Shown: positions 29,401-38,857 of the stretch, piece by piece
Layout: each line of letters begins with the position of its first letter
How positions within the stretch are numbered: the first letter of the stretch is position 1
Origin: Verrucomicrobiia bacterium
GTDB taxonomy: Bacteria > Verrucomicrobiota > Verrucomicrobiia > Limisphaerales > Fontisphaeraceae
Length of the DNA stretch: 64,000 nucleotides
Direction: 5' to 3'
NCBI GenBank assembly: GCA_026414565.1
Contig: JAOAIT010000055.1
Span: 62,001 to 126,000, forward strand
Made by a program: the position numbers and the translations under genes
Notes under the pieces: generated by a model
The model's input: the letters and a program-made list of their open reading frames with translations, nothing else
Database searches by the model: none
What the model was told of the DNA's origin: nothing

Positions 29401-32400
29401 CGCGTATCTAACCGTCATAGAGCAGGACCCGCAAATTGAGGTAAATGGGGTGTATAAACCCTCCGGGCGCCACGTTTTGCCGGACAATTCGCCGGTGATG
29501 ATCTCGCTGATTACAGCCTATGCCAACGGCAGCATTTATTATTCCACCAATAACCTGCATCCGGATGACGGGCGTTTGTACACCGGACCATTCGAGGTGC
29601 GGCCGCCGCTCACGCTCAAGGCGATTGCCTACAACAGCAACCGCACGGAATGGACGGCGGTGGTGACGAATCGGTTGGAGATTGGCTGGGAGTTTCCGTT
29701 GATCTTGAGCACGCCGGGCGGCGGCTCGGTGACTGCCAGTCCGGGGCCCGGGCCTTATCCTTCCAACACGGTGGTGACCCTGACCGCCTCGCCGGCGCCG
29801 GGGTGGACTTTCCTGCGCTGGGAGGGCGATGCCACCGGCACCAATCCGGTGACGCAGGTGGTGATGAATCGGCCCCGGCAGGCGCAGGCGATTTTTGGGA
29901 CCACCATACCCCTGACCCTTCAGGGCAGCGGGGCGGTGCAGTTCGAGCCGGCGGCCCGGATTTTTCCTTTTGGCAGCCGGGTGCGCCTGTCGGCCCTGCC
30001 CAACGCAGGGAATTATTTCCAACAGTGGATCGTGGCCGGCCATGCGATGCCCGTCAGCCCGTTGGATTTGGTGCTGACCAATCCGGGGCCTCCGGTGGTG
30101 GCTGTGTTTGCGGCGCTGCCCTTCAACAGCTTCGCCCTGAACACCATGATTGTGGGCGGGGGCAGGGTGACGCGCAGTCCCAACCAGAACTATTACCCCA
30201 ACGGCACGTCAGTTTTATTAACCGCCGTGCCAGACCCCGGCTTTATCTTTGCCGGCTGGAGCGGGGATTTGTTGGGCACCAATGCCGTGGCGGGCCTGGT
30301 GATGAATGCCAACCGTACGATCACGGCGCATTTCATCGAGGCCAACCGGCTGGCGATTATTGCCCAGCCCCGCAGCCAGGTGGTGCAGGTGGGTGAACCG
30401 GTGACGTTGTCGGTCAGGGCCGTGGGTTCCAACTTGTTCTATCAATGGTTTTTTAATCGCCAGCCCTTGGAATCGGGGCAGAGTGATTACACCTTCGTGG
30501 CCTCAGAAGAGCGCGCCGGGGCCTATTACGTCATGGTGGGCAACGACCAGGGCGACTGGCTGGAAAGCGAGGTGGCCTGGGTGACGGTCAACCGCGAGCT
30601 GAATCCTCAGCCGCTGGCCACATTGTTTGTGGGCACGGCGGCCGATGAGGCCGCCATGGCGGTGGCGGTGCAATCCAACGTCGTTTATCTTGGCGGCGTG
30701 GTCAGCTCGGGGGCGGGCGAGGCCTTTGGCGCCAGGGTGCCGGCTAATTTTACCACCAATACCTCGCCGTTGTGGCAGACGATCTGGCCGGGGCGTCCGG
30801 GAGCGGATGGCTTCATGGGGATCCTGCTGGCGCGCGAGGGGCCGGTCTTTGCGGGTTACAGCGAGCCGTTGTTGTCCGTGGCGCGGGCGGCCAAGGGGGC
30901 GCTGGTGCAATTAAATGCCACCAATGGACAGGTGCTCTTCTCGCGCCGCACCCCGGCGAGCGGAGCCTTTGACTTTGACGGCGCAGAGTCCCTGCTGGCC
31001 ATCGCGCGCAGTCAGGAGCCAGGGGGTGAGTTTTGGTATGTCACGGGTCAGTCGCAGAGCGGCGCGGAGAGTTACGGACAGATGTTCGTGGCCAAGGTAA
31101 CCCCCGGCGGGAGCCAGCTTTGGGTGAGCAGTGAGCTGCGCAGCAACACGGCCACGGAGACCCTGGCCGCGTCCACCCTGCCGGGCTTTGCCCTGGAATT
31201 GCCAGCAGAATACAGCGTGGGGCGGGCGGTGGTGGTCATGGGCGGTGCCGTGTATGTGGTGGGACGCTGCGACATCGAGGGCATGTCTTATGCCGCTTTG
31301 TGGAAATTCACCCTGGACGGCCGGCTGTTGTGGCGGCGGCTGGGGACGCCGGGCGAGTATTATGGGCTGGCGTCCATGAATGGCTATTTGTTTGCGGTGG
31401 GTGCCGCCAACAATTTCTGGAGCGGCCAGGATTTTCTGGTGGACAAATGGGAGCCGGAAGGGTGGCTGGCTTTTTCGTCCGTTTTTGACCGGGCGGAGCA
31501 GGATGATGTGCTGACGGCGGTGGTGGCGGGCAGCGGGCGTCTATACGCCTGCGGTTACACGTATGGCGGCACAGCGGGCGGGGCGGATGCCGTGGTGCTC
31601 CGCATAGACCCTGCCGAAGGGGCCTTGCTGTCCACGTTATTGCAAGGGTACTACCAGGATGACTTTGCCCACGCGATCGCGATGGAGGGGCGATATTTGT
31701 ACGTGGCCGGGGAGACCAGCAGCGGCGGAGCAGGGGGTACGGATGCTGTGCTGGTGCGTTTATTCGTGCCTGATTTGGTGCCCAATGCAGAGCCGGTGGT
31801 GGCCTTCACCAGTCCGGCCGATGGCACGGAATTCGTGGCGCCGGCCACCGTGAGCCTGGAGGTCAGCGCCACGGATGCCGACGATGGAATTGAGCGCGTG
31901 GAGCTTTATCAGGATGGCATGGAGTTGGCCACCTTCTCTGCGCCGCCCTACCGGCTGGTGGTGAGCAATTTGTGGGCGGGCGAGTATGTCTTCAGCGCCG
32001 TGGCTTATGACACCCGGGGGGCGAGGGTGTATGCGGCGCCGGTGCGCATTGCAGTCAACAATTATGCCGCATCCTACAAGCTGGATTTTGAGGGGGTCTC
32101 CTTGACTCCGGGCGGCGTGAGTTTGCCCTTCACCTTGAGCAACTATCTGGCCGGGTTTGGCGCGCGGGTCATCAATCTCACGCCGGGCAGCACCGTGCAA
32201 GTGGTGCGGGCCACGCAGGTGTATCCGGGGCTAATCAGGGCCTCCAGCGGTTCCAACCTTCTGGAGCACGTTTCCACCGCTCGCGGGGCGGTGACCAACC
32301 GCTTTGAGTTCAACCAGGTGCTGGACAGTGTGCGGTTCACGCGGGTGGCGGTGTTGGCCGGCGCTGCGGGGGCCGTGCATCCGCAATGGCGGGCGCGGGC

Positions 32401-35400
32401 GTTCAACCGCTATGGCATGGAGCTCAGCGCGGTGGGGGAGAACGCCCTGTTCTCGCCCCAGGACATCCCGGCGCGGACGTTCACGCTGACAGGGCCGGAC
32501 ATCTCGATGGTGGTGTTTGAATCGGTTTCGCAGGGGCTGGGCCGGTTTAACTCGCTGCTGCTGGATGATCTGGTGTTGAATGTGGCGTTGTCGTCCAACA
32601 GCGCGCCGCTGGTGGTGATCACCCAGCCGGCGCAGAAGGCCCAATTTGACGGGCCGGCCAATGTGACCGTCCGGGTGCTGGCAGAAGATTACGATGGGCA
32701 GGTCAGCCTGGTGGGGTTGATGGTCAATGAAAGTTCGGCGCTTTGGACCAACAACCTTCAGGCCGGCCGATTTGAGCCGTCCTTTGTGCTGTCCAACTTG
32801 GTGGTGGGCACCTATCGCCTGGTGGCGGTGGCCTACGACAACGAAGGCGCGGCGCGTGAGTCGGCTCCAGTGAGTTTCTCGGTGGTGGCACCGGCGCCCC
32901 CCAACGATCACTTCGCCCAGCGCCTTGTTTTGACCGGCCTCACGGCCACCAATGCCGGTAATAGTGCCGGGGCCACGTTTGAACCGGCCGAGCCTTATCA
33001 TGCAGGCGTGCCGGGCGGGCGCTCAGTGTGGTTTGCGTGGACGGCCCCGCAGGACGGCCTGGCGACGGTGACAACGGCGGGCAGCACCTTCGACACGGTG
33101 GTGGCGGTGTACACCGGGACGAGGTTGATGGAGTTGGAGGAGGTGGCTTCCAATGACGATGATCCTTCTCAGACGAATGCCCTGACCAGCCGCGTCTGGT
33201 TCCAGGCCCGGCGGGGGCAGACCTATCAGATCGCCGTGGACGGCTACAACGGCGCGGGCGGTTATTACACCTTGCTGGTCAGCATGAACATGCCGCCCAC
33301 CGTCACCTGGGTGGCGCCGGAGGCCGGGGCGGTGGTGGCGGCGCCGGGACCGCTGGTGTTGCGGGCACAGGCGCAGGACAGCGACGGGGTGGCGCGCATC
33401 GAGTTCTATCGGGGAAATACACTGGTAGGCACGGCCACCAATCAACCGCCGGCTACCTCCTTCACGGCTCAGGTGACGCTGACCAATGTCATGCCAGGCG
33501 ATTATTTCTTCCGCGCGCGGGCGGTGGACACCGCCGGCGTGGCGGCAGAAACGCAGCCTGTGCGGGTGACTGTGCGCCCGCCGGCGGCCAGCAACGATAT
33601 GTTTGCCAGCGCGCGAGTGTTGAGCGGGCCGGCGGTCTCGGTGACCGATGACAACCGCAGCGCCACGCTGGAGCCGGGCGAGCCTGATCCTTGGGGCGGG
33701 CTGGCGGGCAATTCGCTGTGGTATCGGTGGACGGCCCCTGCCAGCGGGACGGTCTTGATCAACACCTTGGGCAGCAGTTTCGATACCCTGCTCGAGGTGT
33801 ACACGGGCAGCACGTTGCAAAACTTGCAACTGGTGGCGCTGGATGATGATGGGGGCGCCGAAGTCATGGCGGTGGTGGCCGGAGCGGGGGGCGGCGCCAG
33901 CCTCCTCAACGTGGAGGCAACGGCGGGCACCACCTATTACATTGCGGTCAAAGGCTTTCTGGGCGCGGGTGGCGATGTGCGGTTGACCCTGGTGTTCAAT
34001 GCGCCGCCGGTGGTGCAACTGGGCATTAACACCAATTTGGCGCGGTTCACAGCGCCCGGCATCATTCCCTTGGTGGCGGCCGTGTCGGATGACGGCGTGG
34101 TGAAGCAGGTGGACTTTTTCCTGAACGAAGAGCTGATCGGGTCCAGTGTCAATCCGGCGTCCACCAACCGCTTCACCGCCACGTTGACTCTGACCAATGT
34201 GCCGGCCGGCGATCAATATGTGTTTGCCGTCCGGGCAGTGGATGATCTGGGGGCGGTGACATGGACGACGCCACTGACCGTGCCCATCTTGGGTTTCGCG
34301 GAAGGGCCGCAGATTCTGGCCACGCTGCCCACCCTCGAGGTGGTGCGCGGGGAGAAAATTGAGTTGAGCGTCAGCGCACGCGGCACGCCGCCCCTGCAAT
34401 ATCAGTGGTTCTTCAATGGTTTCCCGCTCTGGGGCGCCAACAGCGCCACGCTCGTCATTCCCAACGCCTCGCCGGCCAACAGCGGTTTGTATTTCGCGCG
34501 GGTGAGCAACGCCCAGGGCGCCCAGGACAGCGGGCAGACGGTGGTGCGGGTGTTTGTGCCGCCGGTGATTACCATGCCGCCAGCCTCCGTGGTGCTGCCG
34601 CCGGGCACTTCCGCGGTATTTACCGTAACGGCGGTGGGCACGCCGCCGCTAAGTTTCCAATGGTATCGCTACGAGACGCCGCTGCCGGGTGCCACCGGCC
34701 CAACCCTGGTGATTACCAACGTCTCCCCTTGGGAAATGGGGGTGTACAACGTGGTGGTGACCAACCGCGCCGGGCGCGCACAGGCCTCAGCTTCATTAAC
34801 CGTGTCAGCCGTGTTGGCCCCGCCATCCAGTGTGCCGCGGGATGATTTCTGGGTGCCGGATGGCCCGGTGCACGCCCTGGCTGAGAGCAGCGGCACCTTA
34901 TTCCTGGGCGGCAACTTCCGCATGGTGGGGCCCAACACCGGCCTCGGCGTGGCCTTGGATGCGGCGTCTGCGGCGCCCGACACCGTGCTGCCACGGGTGG
35001 AGGGGACAGCCATTTACGCGGTGGTGCCCGATGGCCGGGGTGGATGGTACATCGGAGGTGATTTTGTGCGGGTGGGTGGTCAGCCCCGCACCAATCTGGC
35101 CCATATCCTGGCCGATAGAACGGTGAACCCCGCCTGGATTGTGGCGGCCAACGGCCCGGTGCGCGCCTTGTTGTTGGACGACCAAATTCTTTATGTGGGC
35201 GGCGAGTTCAGCCAGGTGGGCGGGTTGGCGCGGAGTAATCTGGCCGCCATTCGAACCCAGGACGGCGCATTGCGGCCTTTTGCGCCCAATCCAGACGGCC
35301 CGGTGCGCGCGCTGGCCAAGGTGGAGAGCAAGTTGTATGTGGGCGGCGATTATTTGAACATCGGCGGCCTCCCGCGGGCGCGGCTGGCCAAGGTGGATCC

Positions 35401-38400
35401 GAGCGATGGCCAGGTGCGCACGGACCTGGTCATCGGTGTGGACCGTGCCATTCATGCGTTGTTGGTGGATGGTCAGCGGCTGTTTGTGGCGGGAGAATTT
35501 GACACGCTGACGAATAACAACGTGAGCTTCAGCCGCGCCAAGGTGGCGTTGATAGACACCGAAGCGCGGGAGGTGCTGGGCTGGCAGGCGCCGCTGCCGG
35601 CCGGCCCCAATGTGCGGGTGTACGCCCTGGCCCAGGTGGGCGACACGCTCTATGCGGGCGGTGATTTTGTGTTCACCAGCGGCGGGGTGACCTACCGGCA
35701 TCTGGCGGCCTTCAACCGCCTGGATGGAGCGGTCCGGGCGTGGAACCCCGGCGCGGGCGGTGTGGTGCGCTCGCTGGCGGCCGGGCCGGACGCCATTTAC
35801 GCGGGGGGATTGTTCCTGACGATGGGCGGCCAGTCCCGCCTGCGACTGGCAGCGGTGCATCCCGCCACCGGCGCACTGTTGAACTGGCAGGCTCCCGCCA
35901 ACGGGGCGGTGCGAGCCCTGGCCTTGCAGGAAAACACCCTCTTTGCGGGCGGGCAGTTCACCCTCGCGGGCGGGGTGTTGCGCAGCAATGTGGCCGCCTT
36001 GCGCCTGGCCACGGGTCAAACCACCGGTTGGAATCCCGGCGCCAATGGCCCGGTGCGGGCGCTCTGGGTGAGCGGGACCAATGTCTTTTTGGGCGGTGAG
36101 TTCACCGAGGCCGGCGGACAGGCGCGCAGCCGGATCGCCGCCATTTCGGCGCTCAGCGGCACGGCCACCGCGTGGAATCCGGGTGCCAGTGGCACGGTGC
36201 GCGCCTTGGCCATGGCGGGCAAACGGCTGTATGTGGGCGGCGACTTCGCCACCCTGGCCGGAGGGGCGCGCACGTATGCCGGCGCCGTGGATGCCGATAC
36301 GGGCGGGTTGCTGGATTGGAATCCGGCCCCGGATGGGCCTGTGCATGCCCTGCGGGTGACGGCCAACGGCGCTCAGGTGTATTTGGGCGGGGAGTTTAAT
36401 TCCCTTAATGGTACGGTTAGGCCCTTCCTGGCACGCGTGGACGCCAGCGGTGCCCTGGAGGGGTGGGCTCCCGCGCCCAATGCGCCGGTGTTGGCCCTGG
36501 CCTTGCGTGAGAACCCGCTGCCGGTGGTCTATGTGGGGGGTGCCTTCTCGCAAATGGGCGGCGTGGCCCGCCAGCGGCTGGCGGCGGTGGATGCTGGCGG
36601 GGTGGTGTTGCCGGAGTTTAACGTGCCGGTACAAAGCCTCACCGGCGATGTGGCGGTGGTGCGCGCGCTGGGCTTGCGGCAGAACACCTTGGATGTGGGC
36701 GGTTGGTTCCAGCGCCTGTCAGCCACGAATCGGGGCCATCTGGGCAGTGTGGATGCCGTCACCGGCGTGGTGGCCGAATGGCATCCAGATTTGACCGTGC
36801 CGCCGCAGGCGCTGGGGGTGCAGGCGCTGGCCGCAGCAACCAACGTGGTGATTGCGGGCGGTGATTTCACACGGGTGGGCGGCGATTGGCGGCCTTATCT
36901 GGCGGTCTTTGCGCCGCGGGGCGCCCCCATCATTGTGGGCCAGCCGCAGGGCCGGGTGGTGGCCGCGGGCGGTTCGCATACGCTGGCGGTGACCGCCCGG
37001 GGCGCATGGCCGCTTTATTTCCAGTGGCGTTTGAACGGCGTCAATCTCCCGGGCGCCACCAACGCCACGCTGACGCTCACCAACATCCAACTGGCCCAAT
37101 GCGGCGCTTACAGCGTGGTGGCCAGCACGCCTTACGGCGTGGCCGAGAGCCAGCCGGCCAACGTGCTCCTGGCCGCCCCGCAGGTGGCGATGGGGGATCG
37201 TTTCACCAACTCCTTCAATCTGCCGGCCGTGGCCACGGGCGTGATGATGAGCAAGAATACCGAGGCCACCGGCTTGCAGGATGATCAGTTGCCCGGCGGC
37301 TTCAAGCGCGGCGGGCGTTCAGTGTGGGCCACGTGGGTGGCGCCCACCAATGGCGTGGTGACGTTCAGCACGCTGGGCAGCACCTTTGACTCCCTCTTGA
37401 CAGTGCTGCAGGGGGACACGCTCAGCACGTTGGTGGTGGTGGAGCGTGACGAAGATTCGGCCGGCAACCTGAATGAACGAGTAACCTTCCCCGTCACCCA
37501 GGGCAATGCGTATCACCTGCTGGTGGACGGGGTCGAGGGGGCCAGTGGCATCATCCTGTTGAGCTGGAATCTGCTCGTGGGGGTGACGGACTATCCCATC
37601 ATCACCGATCAGCCGCGCTCGCGCACCGTGCCGGAAAACTCCCCCGTCAATCTGCAGGTTACCGCCCAGAACGCGGTGAGTTATCAGTGGTTCTTCCGGG
37701 GTCAGGCCATCGCGGGGGCCACGGCGGCCACCTACACAATTCCGTCCATGATGCGCGCCCTGGCCGGGCCATACCAGGTGATTGCCTATGGCGCCAGTCC
37801 CGACCGCCGGGCGCAGTCCCGGGTGTTTGTGCTGGAGGTGGGGCAGTTGGTGCAGAGCAATCAAACCGTCGTGCTGGAAGATGTGCGGACGCACGACAAG
37901 TTTGACGACATGCTGCGCGGCACGGGGCCTGGCGGGCAGACCTTGGGCGGTCCCCAGCGGCAGTTCTTTGCCTCGGTTTCCGCGGGCAGCTCGGGCACGC
38001 AGGTGCTGGACAACTACGGCGCCACCACCGAGCCGAATGAGCCCCAACACGGCGGCGTGCAGGGCGGCGCGTCGCGGTGGTTCCGCATTGACACCCTGAC
38101 TAATGGGGTGCTGGTGCTGGACACCATCGGAAGCGAGATTGACACCGTGCTGGCAGTCTATCAGGGCCAATCCTTGCTGACCCTGCAACTGGTGGGCAGC
38201 GATGACAACGGCGCGCCGGACGGCGTGCGCAGCCTGCTGCGCCTCAGCGTGCAGGCCAATCAGTCCTACCTCGTGGCGGTGGATGGCGTGAATGGGGCCG
38301 AAGGTCACATCGTGTTGAATTATCTTCTGGCCACTCCGCCGGCGGTGGTGACGCCGCCGGTGAACCAGAGCGTGGCCAGTGGCGGCAGCGCCAGCTTCAG

Positions 38401-38830
38401 TGTCACGGCCTCCGGCACGGCGCCGCTGCGCTATCAGTGGTATCATCTGCGGACTTCGCAGACGAATTGGCTGCCGGTCACCGGTGGCACCAATGCCACC
38501 TTGTCGCTGACCAACGTGCAGGCCGGCGATGCAGGCTCGTTGCGGGTGGTGGTGGCCAACCCCGCCGCCAGCGTGACCAGCGCGGTGGCCACGTTGACGG
38601 TGGAGGCGCCGCTGCGCTTCGCCACCGGGGGTGCGAGCAGCTATTCCAACGGGGTGTTTCGGTTGAACATCAGCGGCAAGGCCGGCCAGATGTTCATCAT
38701 TCAGGCTTCAACGAATCTGAGCACCTGGATCCCCATCAGCACCAACCTGGCCACCGGCGGCCAGGTGCAGTTTGCCGATCCCGGCGCCGCGCTGGGCCGG
38801 CGGTTTTATCGGGCGGTAGGGCTTGAATAA
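23447..38830 (+). CDS. Giant exported protein of Ig-like domains, RCC1 propellers and delta-60 propellers
   Basis: 5127 residues, Sec leader (VAWCLFWLLPQATPLQGA). Approximate residue map: 30-320 beta-rich start (WFGGNGNWNVATNW); Ig-like 325-410; unknown 410-710; Ig-like 715-800; RCC1 propeller 808-1081; Ig; RCC1 1173-1450; Ig; RCC1 1544-1815; two Ig; chitobiase C-terminal-like 1995-2080; two InlB B-repeat-like 2080-2300; Ig; WD/SBBP-like propeller 2385-2775; Big-type and two pre-peptidase C-terminal-like domains alternating 2780-3620; two Ig; fourteen delta-60 units 3800-4490; then Ig, PPC-like, Ig, PPC-like, Ig; and a C-terminal STNLSTW...FYRAVG domain. No catalytic motif, LPXTG, T9SS tail or autotransporter barrel is seen. 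It is probably a surface or matrix adhesin; no Shine-Dalgarno is obvious. The barrel protein follows 27 bp on. Confidence 0.93.
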   Translation: MKARTFLMPQVLATPVAWCLFWLLPQATPLQGASYTWFGGNGNWNVATNWIPQGVPGPGDSVTILSGNVALPGGGTELQIANLYHRGGRIFGSNTLVIAYNFDWTAGVLGGGGGRLVAMGGMNLENTNTIELAGWTLENRAYGRWRGMGPLFMHSGAVLTNGGFFTLESAQPILSSNLNVRIVNAGYFSLDTTNGVVVMNPTPLGTPLMQFENLGSLQISAGGLRLERATMTMANDAQLLFLVNGTNEITDYGVIECAQMVTLNGNLGVQLDPTYLWPQNHEVTLLRGALQGEFLTSTFEPSDRQYYLSYDGWPWVQVKLLVQGLPPHIVQNAESWEGPPGKECMIVCFADGTHPMQFQWYKEGVPLPAANMDYLLFAQANNSHRGNYYCVVSNLYGAVTSQVATVSVVAPPRLLSFYLAGNTMYVTAENSADGGQLHLEKSTNPDIGYFSMTNQFGWPAQVLTLSDFVVSPEMGHFYRIATRGPLGTPIYATNIFGYWAYDLRPGYNLIAQPFITSDNSLNSAFVSVPNGSQVVLINSNRLETFSYDPLYGWLDESYIPTGRKLKPWEGFYFCNPSTATVTVQMVGELPVGNLTNAVPEGKCVLAPLFPRREFLGFPAVEGDRVWTFDEATQAFLLHTFTNNTWLPEYPLLFQHKAFWYEPAFPSSPSGEGSPPPRLWRDWLINSGYPEDYGYYSTPTVYTGPPHPLVPQWQLGEGPVITQQPASQTVQEGQPVQLVVVATGTGPLYFNWYFQGAMIMSGTNSVLNIPSANPAIAGSYFVVVSNAYGVVTSQVAMVQIGPPSSVISQVIVWGNSHYGPTNLPPGFTNLVAVAAGEEHCLGLRADGTVVAWGGNTSGQTNVPPGLSNVVEIAAGGFHSLALRQDGTVVAWGEYNDGQTAVPPSLSNVVAISAGQLHSLALTADGRVVAWGDNFEGQGNVPAGLYDIIAISAGWYYNMVLRADGTVAVWGNNCCGQTQVPPGLSNVVAISAGEAHCLALRADGTVVAWGDNENGATNVPAGLSNVVAISAGSTHSLALQADGTVVGWGKYRFSESATNIPPGLTNVVSIGAGFYYSLALVGNCPPRLAPPVLTHRVVEGSPAVFNAGATGWRPLSYQWRFNGSPIAGANQPWLTRHPVTPLVTGDYDVVVTNPYGVATSRVSHLQMVPPPLPPQVVVWGNEPRGLFWVPPGLRDVIAVVAGENYNLALRRDGTVVAWGDRWESSLPNYVPMLMPPGVTNVTAIAAGNHHALALRADGSVMVWGWQAGSYAPVAQSLSNVVSLAAGFYHNLALTTDGTVLAWGANAYSLTNIPPGLSNLLMIAAGAYHNLVLKSDGTVTAWGLNDYGQTNVPVWLSNVVAIAAGRAHNLALRADGTVVGWGNNGYGQTNVPAGLSNVLAIACGFDHSLALKADGTVVAWGRNSVGQTNVPSALGGITAVAGGGYHSVSMIGEGPPHFAPVIPLRRAQVGGRVVLQVSVSGQWPMTYQWLFNGLPIPGANRPWLVLNNVRPEDAGVYQVMVQNTLGMATSPALVLQLDTPPPPPPPQVVAWGGNDYRQLNVPGGLSNVVGIACGEHHSLALRRDGTVVAWGDNSYFQATVPIWLTNVIQVAAGYAHNLALLCDGTVFAWGDNSMAQLQVPPDLMNVVAIAASSAHSLALLEDGSVLAWGANDSGQCNVPFTATNVVAISAGEDFSLALRADGTVVGWGDNTYGQAAPPTGLSRVVAVAAGGNHSLALQADGRVVGWGANDAGQLDIPPGLTNVVAIAAGGEHSVALRADGTVMAWGQGAHGELLVPPGLTNAVAVAAGYTHTLALKGTGAPFLLPQVLVRSGRVGGRAVFKAQATGQWPLNYCWYQWFGFLVPIPFTNAWLELEDLQPLHSGYYVVEVGNAQGSVSSELLYLSVQANQNAAPVILQHPADRVVRAGSTVTLSVQAEASPPPVYQWFFESTLIPNATNATLLLADVRPAQEGYYFVRVSNSQGSQDSFSAYLTVIEQDPQIEVNGVYKPSGRHVLPDNSPVMISLITAYANGSIYYSTNNLHPDDGRLYTGPFEVRPPLTLKAIAYNSNRTEWTAVVTNRLEIGWEFPLILSTPGGGSVTASPGPGPYPSNTVVTLTASPAPGWTFLRWEGDATGTNPVTQVVMNRPRQAQAIFGTTIPLTLQGSGAVQFEPAARIFPFGSRVRLSALPNAGNYFQQWIVAGHAMPVSPLDLVLTNPGPPVVAVFAALPFNSFALNTMIVGGGRVTRSPNQNYYPNGTSVLLTAVPDPGFIFAGWSGDLLGTNAVAGLVMNANRTITAHFIEANRLAIIAQPRSQVVQVGEPVTLSVRAVGSNLFYQWFFNRQPLESGQSDYTFVASEERAGAYYVMVGNDQGDWLESEVAWVTVNRELNPQPLATLFVGTAADEAAMAVAVQSNVVYLGGVVSSGAGEAFGARVPANFTTNTSPLWQTIWPGRPGADGFMGILLAREGPVFAGYSEPLLSVARAAKGALVQLNATNGQVLFSRRTPASGAFDFDGAESLLAIARSQEPGGEFWYVTGQSQSGAESYGQMFVAKVTPGGSQLWVSSELRSNTATETLAASTLPGFALELPAEYSVGRAVVVMGGAVYVVGRCDIEGMSYAALWKFTLDGRLLWRRLGTPGEYYGLASMNGYLFAVGAANNFWSGQDFLVDKWEPEGWLAFSSVFDRAEQDDVLTAVVAGSGRLYACGYTYGGTAGGADAVVLRIDPAEGALLSTLLQGYYQDDFAHAIAMEGRYLYVAGETSSGGAGGTDAVLVRLFVPDLVPNAEPVVAFTSPADGTEFVAPATVSLEVSATDADDGIERVELYQDGMELATFSAPPYRLVVSNLWAGEYVFSAVAYDTRGARVYAAPVRIAVNNYAASYKLDFEGVSLTPGGVSLPFTLSNYLAGFGARVINLTPGSTVQVVRATQVYPGLIRASSGSNLLEHVSTARGAVTNRFEFNQVLDSVRFTRVAVLAGAAGAVHPQWRARAFNRYGMELSAVGENALFSPQDIPARTFTLTGPDISMVVFESVSQGLGRFNSLLLDDLVLNVALSSNSAPLVVITQPAQKAQFDGPANVTVRVLAEDYDGQVSLVGLMVNESSALWTNNLQAGRFEPSFVLSNLVVGTYRLVAVAYDNEGAARESAPVSFSVVAPAPPNDHFAQRLVLTGLTATNAGNSAGATFEPAEPYHAGVPGGRSVWFAWTAPQDGLATVTTAGSTFDTVVAVYTGTRLMELEEVASNDDDPSQTNALTSRVWFQARRGQTYQIAVDGYNGAGGYYTLLVSMNMPPTVTWVAPEAGAVVAAPGPLVLRAQAQDSDGVARIEFYRGNTLVGTATNQPPATSFTAQVTLTNVMPGDYFFRARAVDTAGVAAETQPVRVTVRPPAASNDMFASARVLSGPAVSVTDDNRSATLEPGEPDPWGGLAGNSLWYRWTAPASGTVLINTLGSSFDTLLEVYTGSTLQNLQLVALDDDGGAEVMAVVAGAGGGASLLNVEATAGTTYYIAVKGFLGAGGDVRLTLVFNAPPVVQLGINTNLARFTAPGIIPLVAAVSDDGVVKQVDFFLNEELIGSSVNPASTNRFTATLTLTNVPAGDQYVFAVRAVDDLGAVTWTTPLTVPILGFAEGPQILATLPTLEVVRGEKIELSVSARGTPPLQYQWFFNGFPLWGANSATLVIPNASPANSGLYFARVSNAQGAQDSGQTVVRVFVPPVITMPPASVVLPPGTSAVFTVTAVGTPPLSFQWYRYETPLPGATGPTLVITNVSPWEMGVYNVVVTNRAGRAQASASLTVSAVLAPPSSVPRDDFWVPDGPVHALAESSGTLFLGGNFRMVGPNTGLGVALDAASAAPDTVLPRVEGTAIYAVVPDGRGGWYIGGDFVRVGGQPRTNLAHILADRTVNPAWIVAANGPVRALLLDDQILYVGGEFSQVGGLARSNLAAIRTQDGALRPFAPNPDGPVRALAKVESKLYVGGDYLNIGGLPRARLAKVDPSDGQVRTDLVIGVDRAIHALLVDGQRLFVAGEFDTLTNNNVSFSRAKVALIDTEAREVLGWQAPLPAGPNVRVYALAQVGDTLYAGGDFVFTSGGVTYRHLAAFNRLDGAVRAWNPGAGGVVRSLAAGPDAIYAGGLFLTMGGQSRLRLAAVHPATGALLNWQAPANGAVRALALQENTLFAGGQFTLAGGVLRSNVAALRLATGQTTGWNPGANGPVRALWVSGTNVFLGGEFTEAGGQARSRIAAISALSGTATAWNPGASGTVRALAMAGKRLYVGGDFATLAGGARTYAGAVDADTGGLLDWNPAPDGPVHALRVTANGAQVYLGGEFNSLNGTVRPFLARVDASGALEGWAPAPNAPVLALALRENPLPVVYVGGAFSQMGGVARQRLAAVDAGGVVLPEFNVPVQSLTGDVAVVRALGLRQNTLDVGGWFQRLSATNRGHLGSVDAVTGVVAEWHPDLTVPPQALGVQALAAATNVVIAGGDFTRVGGDWRPYLAVFAPRGAPIIVGQPQGRVVAAGGSHTLAVTARGAWPLYFQWRLNGVNLPGATNATLTLTNIQLAQCGAYSVVASTPYGVAESQPANVLLAAPQVAMGDRFTNSFNLPAVATGVMMSKNTEATGLQDDQLPGGFKRGGRSVWATWVAPTNGVVTFSTLGSTFDSLLTVLQGDTLSTLVVVERDEDSAGNLNERVTFPVTQGNAYHLLVDGVEGASGIILLSWNLLVGVTDYPIITDQPRSRTVPENSPVNLQVTAQNAVSYQWFFRGQAIAGATAATYTIPSMMRALAGPYQVIAYGASPDRRAQSRVFVLEVGQLVQSNQTVVLEDVRTHDKFDDMLRGTGPGGQTLGGPQRQFFASVSAGSSGTQVLDNYGATTEPNEPQHGGVQGGASRWFRIDTLTNGVLVLDTIGSEIDTVLAVYQGQSLLTLQLVGSDDNGAPDGVRSLLRLSVQANQSYLVAVDGVNGAEGHIVLNYLLATPPAVVTPPVNQSVASGGSASFSVTASGTAPLRYQWYHLRTSQTNWLPVTGGTNATLSLTNVQAGDAGSLRVVVANPAASVTSAVATLTVEAPLRFATGGASSYSNGVFRLNISGKAGQMFIIQASTNLSTWIPISTNLATGGQVQFADPGAALGRRFYRAVGLE

Positions 38831-38857
38831 ACCGGAAATCTTTCAGCCATTGTGATT

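Noticed and set aside
23447-38830. Giant protein as an autotransporter or T9SS cargo
   Set aside because: No C-terminal barrel and no T9SS-type C-terminal domain was recognised, and no por genes are in the window.
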